Assembly: GCA_041675285.1 (NCBI GenBank)
Contig: JBAYTZ010000003.1
Span: 62,001-126,000 of the forward strand
DNA: 64,000 bases
Source of the DNA: Candidatus Delongbacteria bacterium
Lineage (GTDB): Bacteria > CAIWAD01
Direction: 5' to 3'
The position numbers and the translations under genes were made by a program. The stretch's first letter is position 1. Each line of letters starts with the position of its first letter. The notes under the pieces were generated by a model, which saw only the letters and a program-made list of their open reading frames with translations, had not been told where the DNA came from and searched no databases. Shown one piece after another: positions 53,814-63,707 of the stretch.

Positions 53814-55145
53814 ATGACCCTCGCCTCCGCCCCCTCCACCCCCGCTCCGCCGAACGCCGGCGGCCGCTGGCGCGCCGTGGTCCGCGCGCTGCACCACCGC
53901 AACTACCGGCTCTTCTTCATGGGACAGGGACTCTCGCTGGTGGGCACCTGGATGCAGCGCGTGGCGCTCTCCTGGCTGGTCTACCGGTTGACGGACTCGC
54001 CCTTCCTGCTGGGCTTGGTGGGCTTCGCCGGGCAGGTCCCCAGCTTCCTGCTGGCCCCGCTGGCCGGCGTGTTCGCCGACCGCGTGGACCGGCACCGGAT
54101 CCTGGTGGTCACCCAGGCGCTCTCCATGCTGCAGGCCCTGCTGCTGGCCGTCCTGGTGCTGGGCGGCTGGATCCAGATCTGGCACGTGCTGGCCCTGAGC
54201 ATGTTGCTGGGCGCCATCAACGGCTTCGACATGCCCGTGCGCCAGACCTTCCTGATCGAACTGCTCGACGACCGCCGCGACCTGGGCAACGCCATCGCGC
54301 TCAACTCCAGCATGTTCAACGGCGCGCGGCTGCTGGGGCCGCCGCTGGCTGGCCTGCTCATCGCCCTCACCGGCGAGGGCGTCTGCTTCCTGCTCAACGG
54401 GATCAGCTACGTGGCCGTGCTGGGCTCGCTCTTCGCCATGCGCCTCAAGCCGCGGCATGTGGCGGATCCGCGCCGGCCGGAGCGTCAGGGCCTGGCCGCC
54501 GGCTTGGCGGAGGGCTGGCGCTACGTGCGGGGCAATCCGCCCATCTGGGCCATCCTGATGCTGCTGACCGTGTTCAACTTCGTGGTGATGCCCTACACCG
54601 TGCTGTTGCCGGTCTTCGCGCGCGACGTGCTGCGGGGCGGCCCGGACACCCTGGGTCTGCTGATGGGCGGCGCGGGCCTGGGCGCACTGGGCGGCGCGCT
54701 CTACCTGGCCTCCCGGCGCAGCGTGCTGGGCACCGGGCGCCTGATCACCCTGGCGGCGGGCGTGTTCTGCCTGGCGCTGATCGCCTTCAGCCTGACCACC
54801 CGCCCGCTGCTGGCCATGGCGCTGATGGTGCCGGTGGGCTTCGGGCAGATGGTCCAGATGGCGGGCAGCAACACGCTGCTCCAGTCGCTGGTGGACGACC
54901 CCATGCGCGGCCGGGTGATGAGTTTCTACACCATGGCCTTCATGGGAACCTTCCCCCTGGGCAGCCTGATGCTGGGTTTCGTGGCCGAGCGCTGGGGCGC
55001 CGGCCTGGCGGTGGGCGGCGGCGCGCTGGCCTACCTGATCTGCGCGGCCATCGCCCTGCCGCGCCTGCCCCGGCTGCGCGCGCTGGCGCACGCCGTCTAC
55101 CGGCAGCGGGGGATCCTGCCCCAGGAGTCCGCCGGCGTGGCCTGA
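53814..55145 (+). CDS. MFS transporter, EntS-like
   Basis: The protein has about 443 residues with 12 predicted TM helices. The MFS A-motif is present as GVFADRVDRHRIL after TM2, with a related loop after TM8 (SRRSVLGTGRLI). N-terminal RNYRLFFMGQGLSLVGTWMQRVALSWLVYRLT is typical of the enterobactin-exporter-like (EntS/DHA3) group. An efflux function is likely, with unknown substrate. The start may instead be GTG 53802, four codons upstream, which has AGG before it. Confidence 0.9.
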   Translation: MTLASAPSTPAPPNAGGRWRAVVRALHHRNYRLFFMGQGLSLVGTWMQRVALSWLVYRLTDSPFLLGLVGFAGQVPSFLLAPLAGVFADRVDRHRILVVTQALSMLQALLLAVLVLGGWIQIWHVLALSMLLGAINGFDMPVRQTFLIELLDDRRDLGNAIALNSSMFNGARLLGPPLAGLLIALTGEGVCFLLNGISYVAVLGSLFAMRLKPRHVADPRRPERQGLAAGLAEGWRYVRGNPPIWAILMLLTVFNFVVMPYTVLLPVFARDVLRGGPDTLGLLMGGAGLGALGGALYLASRRSVLGTGRLITLAAGVFCLALIAFSLTTRPLLAMALMVPVGFGQMVQMAGSNTLLQSLVDDPMRGRVMSFYTMAFMGTFPLGSLMLGFVAERWGAGLAVGGGALAYLICAAIALPRLPRLRALAHAVYRQRGILPQESAGVA

Positions 55146-55221
55146 GTCCGCGCCGCCGAATGCGTGCGGCGGTCCCGGGCGGCAGTGCGATATTCCAGCC
55201 AAAGGAACAGGAGATCACCCC

Positions 55222-56028
55222 ATGTTGCACCGCGCCTTCCTGCCGCTTACGCTGTCGATTCTGCTGCTGATGGCGGCCTGCAGCACCGTGCCGCTGACGG
55301 GACGCCGCCAGCTCTCGCTGATGCCGGCCTCCCAGATGCAGGCCATGAGCTATCAGGAGTACGACGGCTTCCTCAAAGAGAACAAGCTGAGCACCGACGC
55401 CGCCAAATCGGCCATGGTCAAGCGCGTGGGTCAGCGCATCCAGCTCTCCGTCGAGCAGTACATGCGGGAGAAGGGTCTGGGCGCGCAGCTCGCCGGCTAC
55501 GCCTGGGAATTCAACCTGGTGGAGAGCGACGAGGTGAACGCCTGGTGCATGCCCGGCGGCAAGGTGGTGGTCTACACGGGCCTGCTGCCCGTGGCCCAGG
55601 ACGAGACCGGCCTGGCCGTGGTGATGGGGCACGAGATCGCCCACGCCATCGCCCGGCACGGCGACGAGCGCATGAGCCAGAACATGCTGCAGCAGTTCGG
55701 CGGCCTGGCGCTTTCCACCTACCTGGAGACGAAACCCGCCGAAACCCAGCAACTGTGGATGACCGCCTACGGCGTAGGCAGCACGGTGGGCGTGATGCTG
55801 CCCTACAGCCGCACCCACGAGAGCGAGGCCGACCACATGGGCCTGATCTTCATGGCCATGGCCGGCTACGATCCGGCGGCCTCGCTGACTTTTTGGGAGC
55901 GCATGGCCGCGGGCAAGTCGGGCGCGCCGCTGGAGCTGCTCAGCACGCACCCCTCCGACCAGACGCGCATTGCCAACCTGCGCAAGCTGCTGCCCGAGGC
56001 GCGCAAGCGCTACCATCCGCAGGGCTGA
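55222..56028 (+). CDS. M48-family metalloprotease lipoprotein
   Basis: The protein has 268 residues. The lipoprotein signal is SILLLMAACS. The M48 zinc motif HEIAH lies near 137-141 (VMGHEIAHAIARHGDERMS), with the third ligand in ESEADHMG near 200. VNAWCMPGGKVVVYTGLLP is the substrate-cleft strand. The layout (lipobox, short linker, M48 core, no TPR) matches LoiP/YcaL-type periplasmic quality-control proteases. AAGGAAC and GGAG precede the ATG. A DinB-family gene follows after about 30 nt. Confidence 0.92.
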   Translation: MLHRAFLPLTLSILLLMAACSTVPLTGRRQLSLMPASQMQAMSYQEYDGFLKENKLSTDAAKSAMVKRVGQRIQLSVEQYMREKGLGAQLAGYAWEFNLVESDEVNAWCMPGGKVVVYTGLLPVAQDETGLAVVMGHEIAHAIARHGDERMSQNMLQQFGGLALSTYLETKPAETQQLWMTAYGVGSTVGVMLPYSRTHESEADHMGLIFMAMAGYDPAASLTFWERMAAGKSGAPLELLSTHPSDQTRIANLRKLLPEARKRYHPQG

Positions 56029-56057
56029 GGTCGACGGGAAACTCGAAAGGGCGCACC

Positions 56058-56540
56058 ATGGACGGGATGGCGGAAGCCTTCTGGCTGGGTCTGCAGCGCA
56101 GCGACCGCTTCATCACGGTCTTCACCAGCCGGCTGGTGGAGGAGGACTGGCGGCGGGTGCCGCCGGGCTTTCCCAATTGCGCCCTCTGGACCCTCGGCCA
56201 CCTGGCCTGGTACCGCGGCCTGTTCCTGGATCTGCTGACCGGCCGGCCGCGCCAGGGCGAGGACTGGAGCGCCTGGTTTGCCAAGGGCTGCACGCCACCC
56301 GCGCCGGATGATCTGCCGGATCTGGCCACCTGCCGGACGCGGTTGGAAGCGGGGTTGGAGGACTGGCGCATCTACCTGGAGCGCGCCACCGACGCGGAAC
56401 TGCGCGCCCCGCTGCCCGAACCATCGGTCTTTTTCGCTTCGCGCGCCGAACTGCTGGCGCACTTGACGCACCACGAGGCCCATCACACCGGCTGTCTCTC
56501 CATGCTCAGCCGGGCTCTGGGCCGGGAGAAGGTGCTCTAG
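56058..56540 (+). CDS. DinB-family protein
   Basis: The protein has 160 residues. The four-helix-bundle DinB_2/YfiT fold is indicated by NCALWTLGHLAWYRGLFLDLL near 38-58 and the C-terminal LLAHLTHHEAHHTGCLSML. The spaced histidines form the metal triad. These are often thiol-dependent transferases or of unknown function. The ATG has AAAGGGCG upstream. Confidence 0.85.
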   Translation: MDGMAEAFWLGLQRSDRFITVFTSRLVEEDWRRVPPGFPNCALWTLGHLAWYRGLFLDLLTGRPRQGEDWSAWFAKGCTPPAPDDLPDLATCRTRLEAGLEDWRIYLERATDAELRAPLPEPSVFFASRAELLAHLTHHEAHHTGCLSMLSRALGREKVL

Positions 56541-56704
56541 GAATCTGGCTGGGGTGACGAGAACCGCCAAGGATGCACGTCCGACGGACTCCGGGGGACC
56601 GGCGCGGACCTGACAGCCCAAGCGGGCCCAGCTTGAACCCAAGCCCGCGATTTCCTTCCTTCCAAAGGGTGAATTCGCATGGACACAGGTCGGGGGAACC
56701 GGGC

Positions 56705-57064
56705 GTGAAGCCGCACATCCTGTTGGTTGAAGATGAAGACGCGGTCCGCGAGATCAGCACGCAGATGCTGACCATGCTGGGCTATCAGGTGACTTCGGTC
56801 GTGGACGGACCCGAGGCCATCGGCGTGTTCACCCGCGAACCGGACCTGTTCGACCTGTTGATGCTGGACATGAACCTGCCCGGCATGTCGGGCCGCCAGC
56901 TGCTGCAGGAGCTGCGCAAGCTGCGCCCGAACGTGCGCGCCATCTACTGCAGCGGGGATCCCGAGCCCGACTCGTCACCCGGGGACCCGCCCCATCTCTA
57001 CAAGCCCTACCGCTTGATGGAATTGAAGTCCTGCATCGAGTCCCAATTGTCCTCCTCCAGGTAG
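56705..57064 (+). CDS. Stand-alone response-regulator receiver
   Basis: The protein has 119 residues from a GTG with a GGGGGAA site upstream; in-frame codons further upstream lie in non-coding sequence. The CheY-like receiver has acidic pair EDED (ILLVEDEDAV), phosphoacceptor Asp in LLMLDMNLPGMSG, Ser in IYCSGD and Lys in LYKPYR. There is no output domain, so it may act through protein contacts or a phosphorelay. The rlmN gene begins 22 nt later. Confidence 0.88.
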   Translation: MKPHILLVEDEDAVREISTQMLTMLGYQVTSVVDGPEAIGVFTREPDLFDLLMLDMNLPGMSGRQLLQELRKLRPNVRAIYCSGDPEPDSSPGDPPHLYKPYRLMELKSCIESQLSSSR

Positions 57065-57086
57065 GACCGGAAGGGGCGAGGAGACC

Positions 57087-58165
<1,079 letters not shown>

Positions 58166-58169
<4 letters not shown>

Positions 58170-59092
58170 CGCGCACTCCCACCCCCGAGCCCAGCGGACG
58201 CCCGCCGCGGCAGGTCGTGGAGCAGCCGGACCTCTCGGTGATCGTCGTGCACTACAACACCGAGGAGCTGACCCGCGCCTGCCTGAATTCCATCCGTGCG
58301 GAGGCCCGCGACCTGGCCTGCGAGGTCTTCCTGGTGGACAACGGCTCCAGCGACGGCTCCGGCGAGCGGCTGGCCGCGGCCAACGACTGGCTGCACTTCC
58401 TCCGGCTGGAGCGGGGCGTAGGCTTCGGCGCCGCCAATAACGTGGCCGCCCGGCTGGCCCGCGGCCGCCACGTGCTCTTCCTCAATTCCGACACGGAGGT
58501 GCAGAACGACGCGCTGCGGCGCGTGGTGGCCTTCCTGGACGAACATCCCCGCGCGGCCCTGGCCGGCTGCCGCCTGCTCAAGGGCGACGGCACCCTGGAC
58601 AGCGCCTGCCGCCGCTCCTTCCCCACGCCCAGCGTGTCGCTCTGGAAGATGCTGGGCCTGAACCGGCTCTTTCCCCGCAGCCGGCGCTTCGCCGCCTACG
58701 ACCTGCGCTATCTGCCCCAGGACGAGCGCTATCAGGTGGACAGCCTGGTGGGCGCCTTCCTGATGGCGCGCCGCGCGGACCTGCCCGCCGGTCCCTTCGA
58801 CGAGGACTACTTCTTCTACGGGGAGGACATCGACCTCTGCTACCTGGTCAAGCAGCGGGGCCGCGAGGTCTGGTACCTGGGCGACATCAGCATGCTGCAC
58901 CGCAAGGGCGGCACCACCAACAAGCGCGAGCCGTGGGTGATCTTCCACTTCCACGACTCCATGCGCATCTTCTACAACAAGCACTACCGCGGGCGCTACA
59001 CGCTGCCGCTGACGATCCTGGTCTTCACCGGCATCTATCTGCGCATGGCCGTGTTCCTGCTGATGAACCTCTTCAAGACGCGCCGCAGCTGA
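58166..59092 (+). CDS. Family 2 glycosyltransferase
   Basis: The protein has 308 residues of GT-A fold. Seen: LSVIVVHYNTEELTRACLNSI, VFLVDNGSSDGSGERLA, GFGAANNVAARLARGRHVLFLNSDTEV (the DxD-like position is NSDTE), GAFLMARRADL and acceptor-site DEDYFFYGEDIDLCYLVKQRG. This is the rhamnosyltransferase-like WbbL group of dTDP-sugar enzymes. A C-terminal hydrophobic helix may anchor it. It is coupled to rlmN (ATGA) and to the next gene (TGATG). It probably builds a surface glycan. Confidence 0.92.
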
Positions 59093-60420
59093 TGGCCCGC
59101 TACCTGCTCCGCGCCGGCCTGGTCCTGCTGGATCTCAGCTGCCTCTGCCTGGCCTTCTGGCTGGGCTGGTGGACGCGTTTCAACCTGCTGCCGCCGCTCC
59201 TGCCCGGGCTGGTGAGCGTGCAGCAGCCCTGGAGCCTCTACCTGGAGATCCTGCCGCCGACCTTTCTCCTGCTGGTGATCTTCGCCACGCGCTCGGGGCT
59301 CTACCGCTTCACCGACACGGACCGCCGCCGCCAGGTCTACGGCTCGCTGCAGGCCGCGGCCTGGTTGCTGCCCGTGGTGCTGGCCTACCTGGTGCTGTTC
59401 CGGCTGGACTACGAATTCAGCCGCTTGGGGACCCTGTTCGCCATGGGCTGGCTGCTGCTCCTGCTGCCCGCGGCGCGTTCGCTGGTATTCGCGCTCATCG
59501 AGGGTCTGGGCGTGCTGCGCGCCCCCACGCTGTTCATCGGAAGCCAGGAGCGCGTGGAGGCCTATCTGGAGGCCGTGGGCCGGCGGCGCTACCAGCGGCG
59601 CAACATCCTGCTGGGGCGCTTTTCGCCCAGCGAGCTCTTCGACGAGAGCGGCCAGGACTTCACGCCCGCGCGCAATGCGGAGGTGGAGCGCCTGCTGGGC
59701 GAGGGTCGGCTGCAGAAGGTGGTGGTGTTCCTGGAGGGCCTGCCGCGGCGGCGGGTGACCACCGTGCTGCGGAAATTCGAGATCCGCGTGAAGACCATCA
59801 AACTGGTGCCCGACGCGGCCAGCATGGCCTTCATGGGCGCGCGCATCGTCCGGCCCGACGCCCGGCCGCTGCTCAGCCTGCGGCAGAACCTCTGGCGGCC
59901 CGCCGTGCGGGCCCTGAAACGCACGCTGGACCTGGCCGTGGCCTTGGCGGCGCTGCCCGCCGTGCTGCTGGTCATCCTGCTGGCCGCGCCCTGCCTGGGC
60001 TTCCGGCCCCTGATGCGCATCCGGCGATACGATCTGGCCCGGCGGCCCATCCACCTGCTGCAGCTGCGCGTGGACTACGAGCAGGGCGGCTGGCTGTTCC
60101 AGTCCGGCCTCTATAAGCTGCCCGAACTGCTGGGTGTGCTGCTGGGCCGGCAGAGTCTGGTGGGGCCGGCGCCGCTCATCGAGCGCGAGTTCGATCTCTA
60201 CGGCGGAAACGGCGCGGCCTTCGCCCACATCCGGCCTGGCCTGACCGGCCTCTGGCAGGTGACCGACTACGGCTACTTCGAGCCCGGCCAGCGCCTGGCT
60301 CTGGACATGTACTACACCATGAACTGGAGCCCGCAGCTGGATCTGCGCATCCTGCTGGAATCCGCCGGCAAGGCCCTGCGCAGCCTGCGGCGGCCGCGGG
60401 TGGGCGGGCTGCGCTCCTGA
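59092..60420 (+). CDS. Polyprenyl-phosphate sugar-phosphotransferase-like protein, catalytic dyad altered
   Basis: The protein has 442 residues. Four N-terminal TM helices (about 5-23, 45-60, 82-102, 110-128), a CoA-binding-like middle domain (LFIGSQERVEAYLEAV...) and a C-terminal WbaP/PglC-type domain with its re-entrant helix (RTLDLAVALAALPAVLLVILLAAP). SLVGPAPLIEREF and IRPGLTGLWQV are recognisable. The usual KFRSM is QLRVD, and the Asp-Glu catalytic dyad before LP-x-LL-NVL is Tyr-Lys (LYKLPELLGVLLG). It may therefore be inactive or work differently. It is coupled to the upstream glycosyltransferase; murE follows after 23 nt. Confidence 0.85.
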   Translation: MARYLLRAGLVLLDLSCLCLAFWLGWWTRFNLLPPLLPGLVSVQQPWSLYLEILPPTFLLLVIFATRSGLYRFTDTDRRRQVYGSLQAAAWLLPVVLAYLVLFRLDYEFSRLGTLFAMGWLLLLLPAARSLVFALIEGLGVLRAPTLFIGSQERVEAYLEAVGRRRYQRRNILLGRFSPSELFDESGQDFTPARNAEVERLLGEGRLQKVVVFLEGLPRRRVTTVLRKFEIRVKTIKLVPDAASMAFMGARIVRPDARPLLSLRQNLWRPAVRALKRTLDLAVALAALPAVLLVILLAAPCLGFRPLMRIRRYDLARRPIHLLQLRVDYEQGGWLFQSGLYKLPELLGVLLGRQSLVGPAPLIEREFDLYGGNGAAFAHIRPGLTGLWQVTDYGYFEPGQRLALDMYYTMNWSPQLDLRILLESAGKALRSLRRPRVGGLRS

Positions 60421-60443
60421 CTCCACGTGCCGGAGAAATTCCC

Positions 60444-61955
60444 ATGCGACGAGAAGCTTCCTTCGCCTGGCTCTGCGCGCTGCCCGGCGTGCGCCGCGCC
60501 CAGCTGGCCGCCGACGGCCGTGCGGGGCTGGAGGGCCTGTCCGGCGACGGCCCCTGCCTGCGCACCGACAGCCGGCACTGCCGGCCGGGCGACCTGTTCG
60601 TGGCGCTGCGCGGCACGGGCCGGGACGGCCACGACTTCGTGCCCGGGCTGCTGGGGCAGGGCGTGACCTGCGTGGTGGAGCGCGCCTGGCAGCTGGAGCA
60701 GCCGGAGGCGCTGCGCGCGCTGCCCGGACAAATCCTGGTGGAGGACACGCGCGACTGGCTGCCCCGCGCGGCGGCCCGCATCGCCGGGCTGGAAGGCGAC
60801 GAGCTGCGCGTCCACGGCATCACGGGCACCAACGGCAAGACCAGCACGGCCTGGATCCTGCAGCAACTGCTGCGCCTGGAGGATCCGCGCGCCGGACTGG
60901 TGGGCACCATCTGCAGCCGGCTGGGGGACGACGAGCCGCGGCCTTCCGCGCTGACCACGCCGGACTCCCCCTGGCTGGCGGCCTTTGCCCGCGGCCTGTT
61001 GGACCAGGGCGGCCGGCATCTGGTGATGGAGGTCTCCAGCCACGCCATCCACCAGCGGCGCGAGGCCGTCTTCGGCTTCCAGAGCGCCGTGTTCCTCAAC
61101 CTGAGCCCCGAGCACCTGGACTACCACGCAGGCATGGAGGACTACTTCCGCGTCAAGTCCTCCTTCCTGCGCCGCCCGGAACCCGCCCTGCGGCTGGTGA
61201 ACGTGGACGACCCCTGGGGCGCGCGGCTGGCGGAGGGCCTGGACCCGCTGCCCGTCAGCACGCTGGGGCACGGGCCCGAGGCGGAGTGGCGGATCACGGA
61301 TCCTTGTCTCACGCCGGAGGGCCAGACTTTCACGCTCAGCCGGGGCGGGGAGCGCCACGCGCTGGCGATTCCCATCCACGGCGACTTCCAGGTGGGCAAC
61401 GCGGCGGCGGCCTGGATCACGGCCCGCTGCCTGGGTCTGCCCGCCCGCGAGCTGACGGAGGCCCTGGCGCGCATCGAACCCGTGCCCGGGCGGATGGAGC
61501 CCGTCCGGTTGCCCGGCGGGCCGCGCGTGCTCATCGACTACGCCCACTCGCCCGACGGCTACGAGAAGGCCCTGGCCGCCGTGGCGAAGTTGCCGCGCCG
61601 GCGCCTGCACGTGCTGTTCGGCTGCGGCGGCGAGCGCGACCGCGGCAAGCGGCCGGTCATGCTGGAGATCGTGCTGCGCCACGCGGAGCGGGTCTGGCTG
61701 AGCCTGGACAATCCGCGCCGGGAGGATCCGGAGCAGATCTTCGCCGACATCCTGGCCCGCCAGGGCGGGGATCCGCGCATCACGCGCATCGACGACCGCG
61801 CCGCGGCCATCCGCGCCATGCTGGCCGACGCCGGGCCGGAGGATCTGCTGCTGCTACTGGGCAAGGGCCATGAGCGCTACCAGCTGCTGGGAATGGACAA
61901 GCTGCCCTTCGACGAGCGCGCCGTGCTGCGCGGGGCCTGGGAGACGCGCGCATGA
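60444..61955 (+). CDS. murE: UDP-MurNAc-tripeptide ligase MurE (meso-DAP type)
   Basis: The protein has 503 residues. It adds the third residue of the peptidoglycan stem peptide. N-terminal UDP-binding RTDSRHCRPGDLFVALRG, ATP P-loop TGTNGKT (127-133), VMEVSSHAIHQRR, LNLSPEHLDYHAGMEDYF and C-terminal LLLLGKGHERYQ are all Mur-ligase signatures. DNPR at 422-425 is the motif that selects meso-diaminopimelate, so a Gram-negative-type wall is expected. It overlaps murD by 4 nt. murF and mraY, usually between murE and murD, are absent here. Confidence 0.96.
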   Translation: MRREASFAWLCALPGVRRAQLAADGRAGLEGLSGDGPCLRTDSRHCRPGDLFVALRGTGRDGHDFVPGLLGQGVTCVVERAWQLEQPEALRALPGQILVEDTRDWLPRAAARIAGLEGDELRVHGITGTNGKTSTAWILQQLLRLEDPRAGLVGTICSRLGDDEPRPSALTTPDSPWLAAFARGLLDQGGRHLVMEVSSHAIHQRREAVFGFQSAVFLNLSPEHLDYHAGMEDYFRVKSSFLRRPEPALRLVNVDDPWGARLAEGLDPLPVSTLGHGPEAEWRITDPCLTPEGQTFTLSRGGERHALAIPIHGDFQVGNAAAAWITARCLGLPARELTEALARIEPVPGRMEPVRLPGGPRVLIDYAHSPDGYEKALAAVAKLPRRRLHVLFGCGGERDRGKRPVMLEIVLRHAERVWLSLDNPRREDPEQIFADILARQGGDPRITRIDDRAAAIRAMLADAGPEDLLLLLGKGHERYQLLGMDKLPFDERAVLRGAWETRA

Positions 61956-63325
61956 CTCGATCCATCCACGAGGTGCCCCGCGGCGGACATCTGCTGATCA
62001 TCGGCGCGGCCCGCAGCGGGCTGGCGGCGGCGCGCCTGGGCGTGGCCCGCGGCTATCGGGTCAGCCTGCGCGACGACCACCTGGCGCCGCAGGAACTGGC
62101 GGAGCGGCTGGACGGGTTGCCCGTGGAGATCGTGCGCGAATCCGGCCTGCCCGTCGGCGTGGACCTGCTGGTGCCCAGCCCGGTGATTCCGCCCCGCCAT
62201 CCGCTGGTGGCCCGGGCCCTGGAGCTGGGGATCCCGGTCCACAGCGAGCCCGATTTCGCCCGGGCCTGGTTCCGCGGTTCCGTGCTGGCCGTGAGCGGCT
62301 CCAACGGCAAGACCACCACGACGCTGCTTGCCGAGGCCGTGCTGCGGGCCTGCGGACTCTCCGCCACGGCCTGCGGCAACGTGGGCCATCCCTTCAGCCT
62401 GGTGGCGCTGCGGGCGGATCAGCCCGCCTGGGCCGTGCTGGAGATCTCCAGCTACCAGCTGGAACTCAGCCGCTGCCTGCGGGCCCGTTGCGGCCTGCTG
62501 CTCAACATCAGCGAGGATCACCTGGCCCGCCACGGCGACATGGAGGGCTACCTGGAGGCCAAGTGGCGGCTCACGGCGCAGCTCACGCCGGACGGCTGCC
62601 TGGTTTACAACGGGGGCGATCCCCTGCTGGCGCCGCGGGCCCGCGGCCTGGGCTGCCGGGTGCGCGCCTTCCGCGCAGGGCCGGGTCCGGCGGAGGCCCG
62701 GGTGGACGGGGCCGGGCTCTGGCTGGCGGAGCAGGCCGGCGGACCCTTCATCCGGGCCGGCGAGCCGCGACTGATCGGCGCGCACAACCTGGAGAACCTG
62801 GCGGCCGTGCTGCTGGCGGCCCGGGACCTGGAGCTGGACCTGACCGCCGTGCGGCGTGCCATGTTGGACTTCGCCCCGGTGGAGCACCGCATCGAGACGG
62901 TGGCCGAGCGCGCCGGCGTGCGCTGGATCAACGACAGCAAGGCCACCAACGTGGACTCCACGGCCAAGGCTCTGGCGGGCTTCCCTCCCGGCGGCGTGAT
63001 CCTGCTGGCTGGCGGCGAGGCCAAGACCGACGACTACCGCGCGGTGGAGGAGCTGGTGCTGCGCCACGTGCGCGAGCTGGTGGTTTACGGGCGCGACGGC
63101 GCTCTCATCGGCGACTGGTTCCAGGGCAAACTGCCCGTCCATCGCGTCGCAGGCCTGGAGGGCGCCGTGGCGCTGGCTGCCGGGCTGGCCCACCCGGGGG
63201 ACGTGGTGCTGCTCAGTCCCATGTGCGCCTCCTTCGACCAGTTCGCCAACTTCGAGGAGCGCGGCCTGCGCTTCCGGGACTGGGTGCGCGCGCTGCCCGA
63301 GGGCGGCCCCGTCCAGCGTCCCTGA
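61952..63325 (+). CDS. murD: UDP-MurNAc-Ala D-glutamate ligase MurD
   Basis: The protein has 457 residues. N-terminal Rossmann domain (LLIIGAARSGLAAARLGVARG, 14-34), ATP P-loop GSNGKTTT (116-123), LEISSYQLE, NISEDHLARHGDMEGYLEAKWRL, NLENLAAVLLA, and C-terminal VEHRIETVAERAGVRWINDSKATN and LLSPMCASFDQFANFEERG. It adds D-Glu to UDP-MurNAc-L-Ala. The start overlaps the murE stop (ATGA). It is the last gene before the toxin-antitoxin unit. Confidence 0.96.
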   Translation: MTRSIHEVPRGGHLLIIGAARSGLAAARLGVARGYRVSLRDDHLAPQELAERLDGLPVEIVRESGLPVGVDLLVPSPVIPPRHPLVARALELGIPVHSEPDFARAWFRGSVLAVSGSNGKTTTTLLAEAVLRACGLSATACGNVGHPFSLVALRADQPAWAVLEISSYQLELSRCLRARCGLLLNISEDHLARHGDMEGYLEAKWRLTAQLTPDGCLVYNGGDPLLAPRARGLGCRVRAFRAGPGPAEARVDGAGLWLAEQAGGPFIRAGEPRLIGAHNLENLAAVLLAARDLELDLTAVRRAMLDFAPVEHRIETVAERAGVRWINDSKATNVDSTAKALAGFPPGGVILLAGGEAKTDDYRAVEELVLRHVRELVVYGRDGALIGDWFQGKLPVHRVAGLEGAVALAAGLAHPGDVVLLSPMCASFDQFANFEERGLRFRDWVRALPEGGPVQRP

Positions 63326-63347
63326 CGGCCTCCCGCCCGGACCGAAC

Positions 63348-63376
63348 TTGACTCCCCCCGCGCCATTGCGTAGCAT
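63348..63376 (+). promoter_or_regulatory. Promoter of the higBA unit
   Basis: TTGACT (63348-63353), a 17-nt spacer and TAGCAT (63371-63376). The -10 box lies inside the inverted repeat that is the likely HigA operator. Confidence 0.65.
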
Positions 63377-63390
63377 GGAGTCCATGCTAC
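63370..63390. promoter_or_regulatory. Inverted-repeat operator of higBA
   Basis: GTAGCATGGA-G-TCCATGCTAC, a perfect 10-bp inverted repeat around one base. It overlaps the -10 box and ends 9 nt before the toxin start. This is the expected position for autorepression by the XRE antitoxin. Confidence 0.75.
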
Positions 63391-63399
63391 TCTGGCGCC

Positions 63400-63696
63400 A
63401 TGATTCTCACGTTTCATGACCAGGGCACCGAGGATGTCTTCTACGGGCGGGACAGCGTCCTCGCGCGGCGGGCCTGCCCACGTCAGCTGGTGGCGGCTGC
63501 CCGCAGGCGGCTGGAGCAGATTGACTCCGTCCGCTTCATCGAGGAATTGCGCATTCCGCCCGGCAATCGCCTTGAGCCGTTGGCGGGGAATCGCAGCGGC
63601 CAGCACAGCATCCGCATCAACCGGCGCTTCCGCATCTGTTTCACGTGGGGATCGTCCGGCCCGCTGGATGTGGAGATCGTCGACTACCACCGGTAG
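63400..63696 (+). CDS. higB: HigB-type toxin (RelE superfamily)
   Basis: The protein has 98 residues. Seen: LARRACPRQLVAAARRRLEQID, LRIPPGNRLEPLAGNRSGQHSIRIN, RRFRICFTW and C-terminal VEIVDYHR. This is the HigB/plasmid-maintenance killer layout (PPGN-x-L-x-x-L-x-G...SIRIN-x-x-RICF). It acts as a ribosome-dependent mRNA endonuclease in the family. The toxin gene precedes the antitoxin, as usual for higBA. The Shine-Dalgarno is weak. Confidence 0.93.
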   Translation: MILTFHDQGTEDVFYGRDSVLARRACPRQLVAAARRRLEQIDSVRFIEELRIPPGNRLEPLAGNRSGQHSIRINRRFRICFTWGSSGPLDVEIVDYHR

Positions 63697-63707
63697 GAGA
63701 AGGGATC

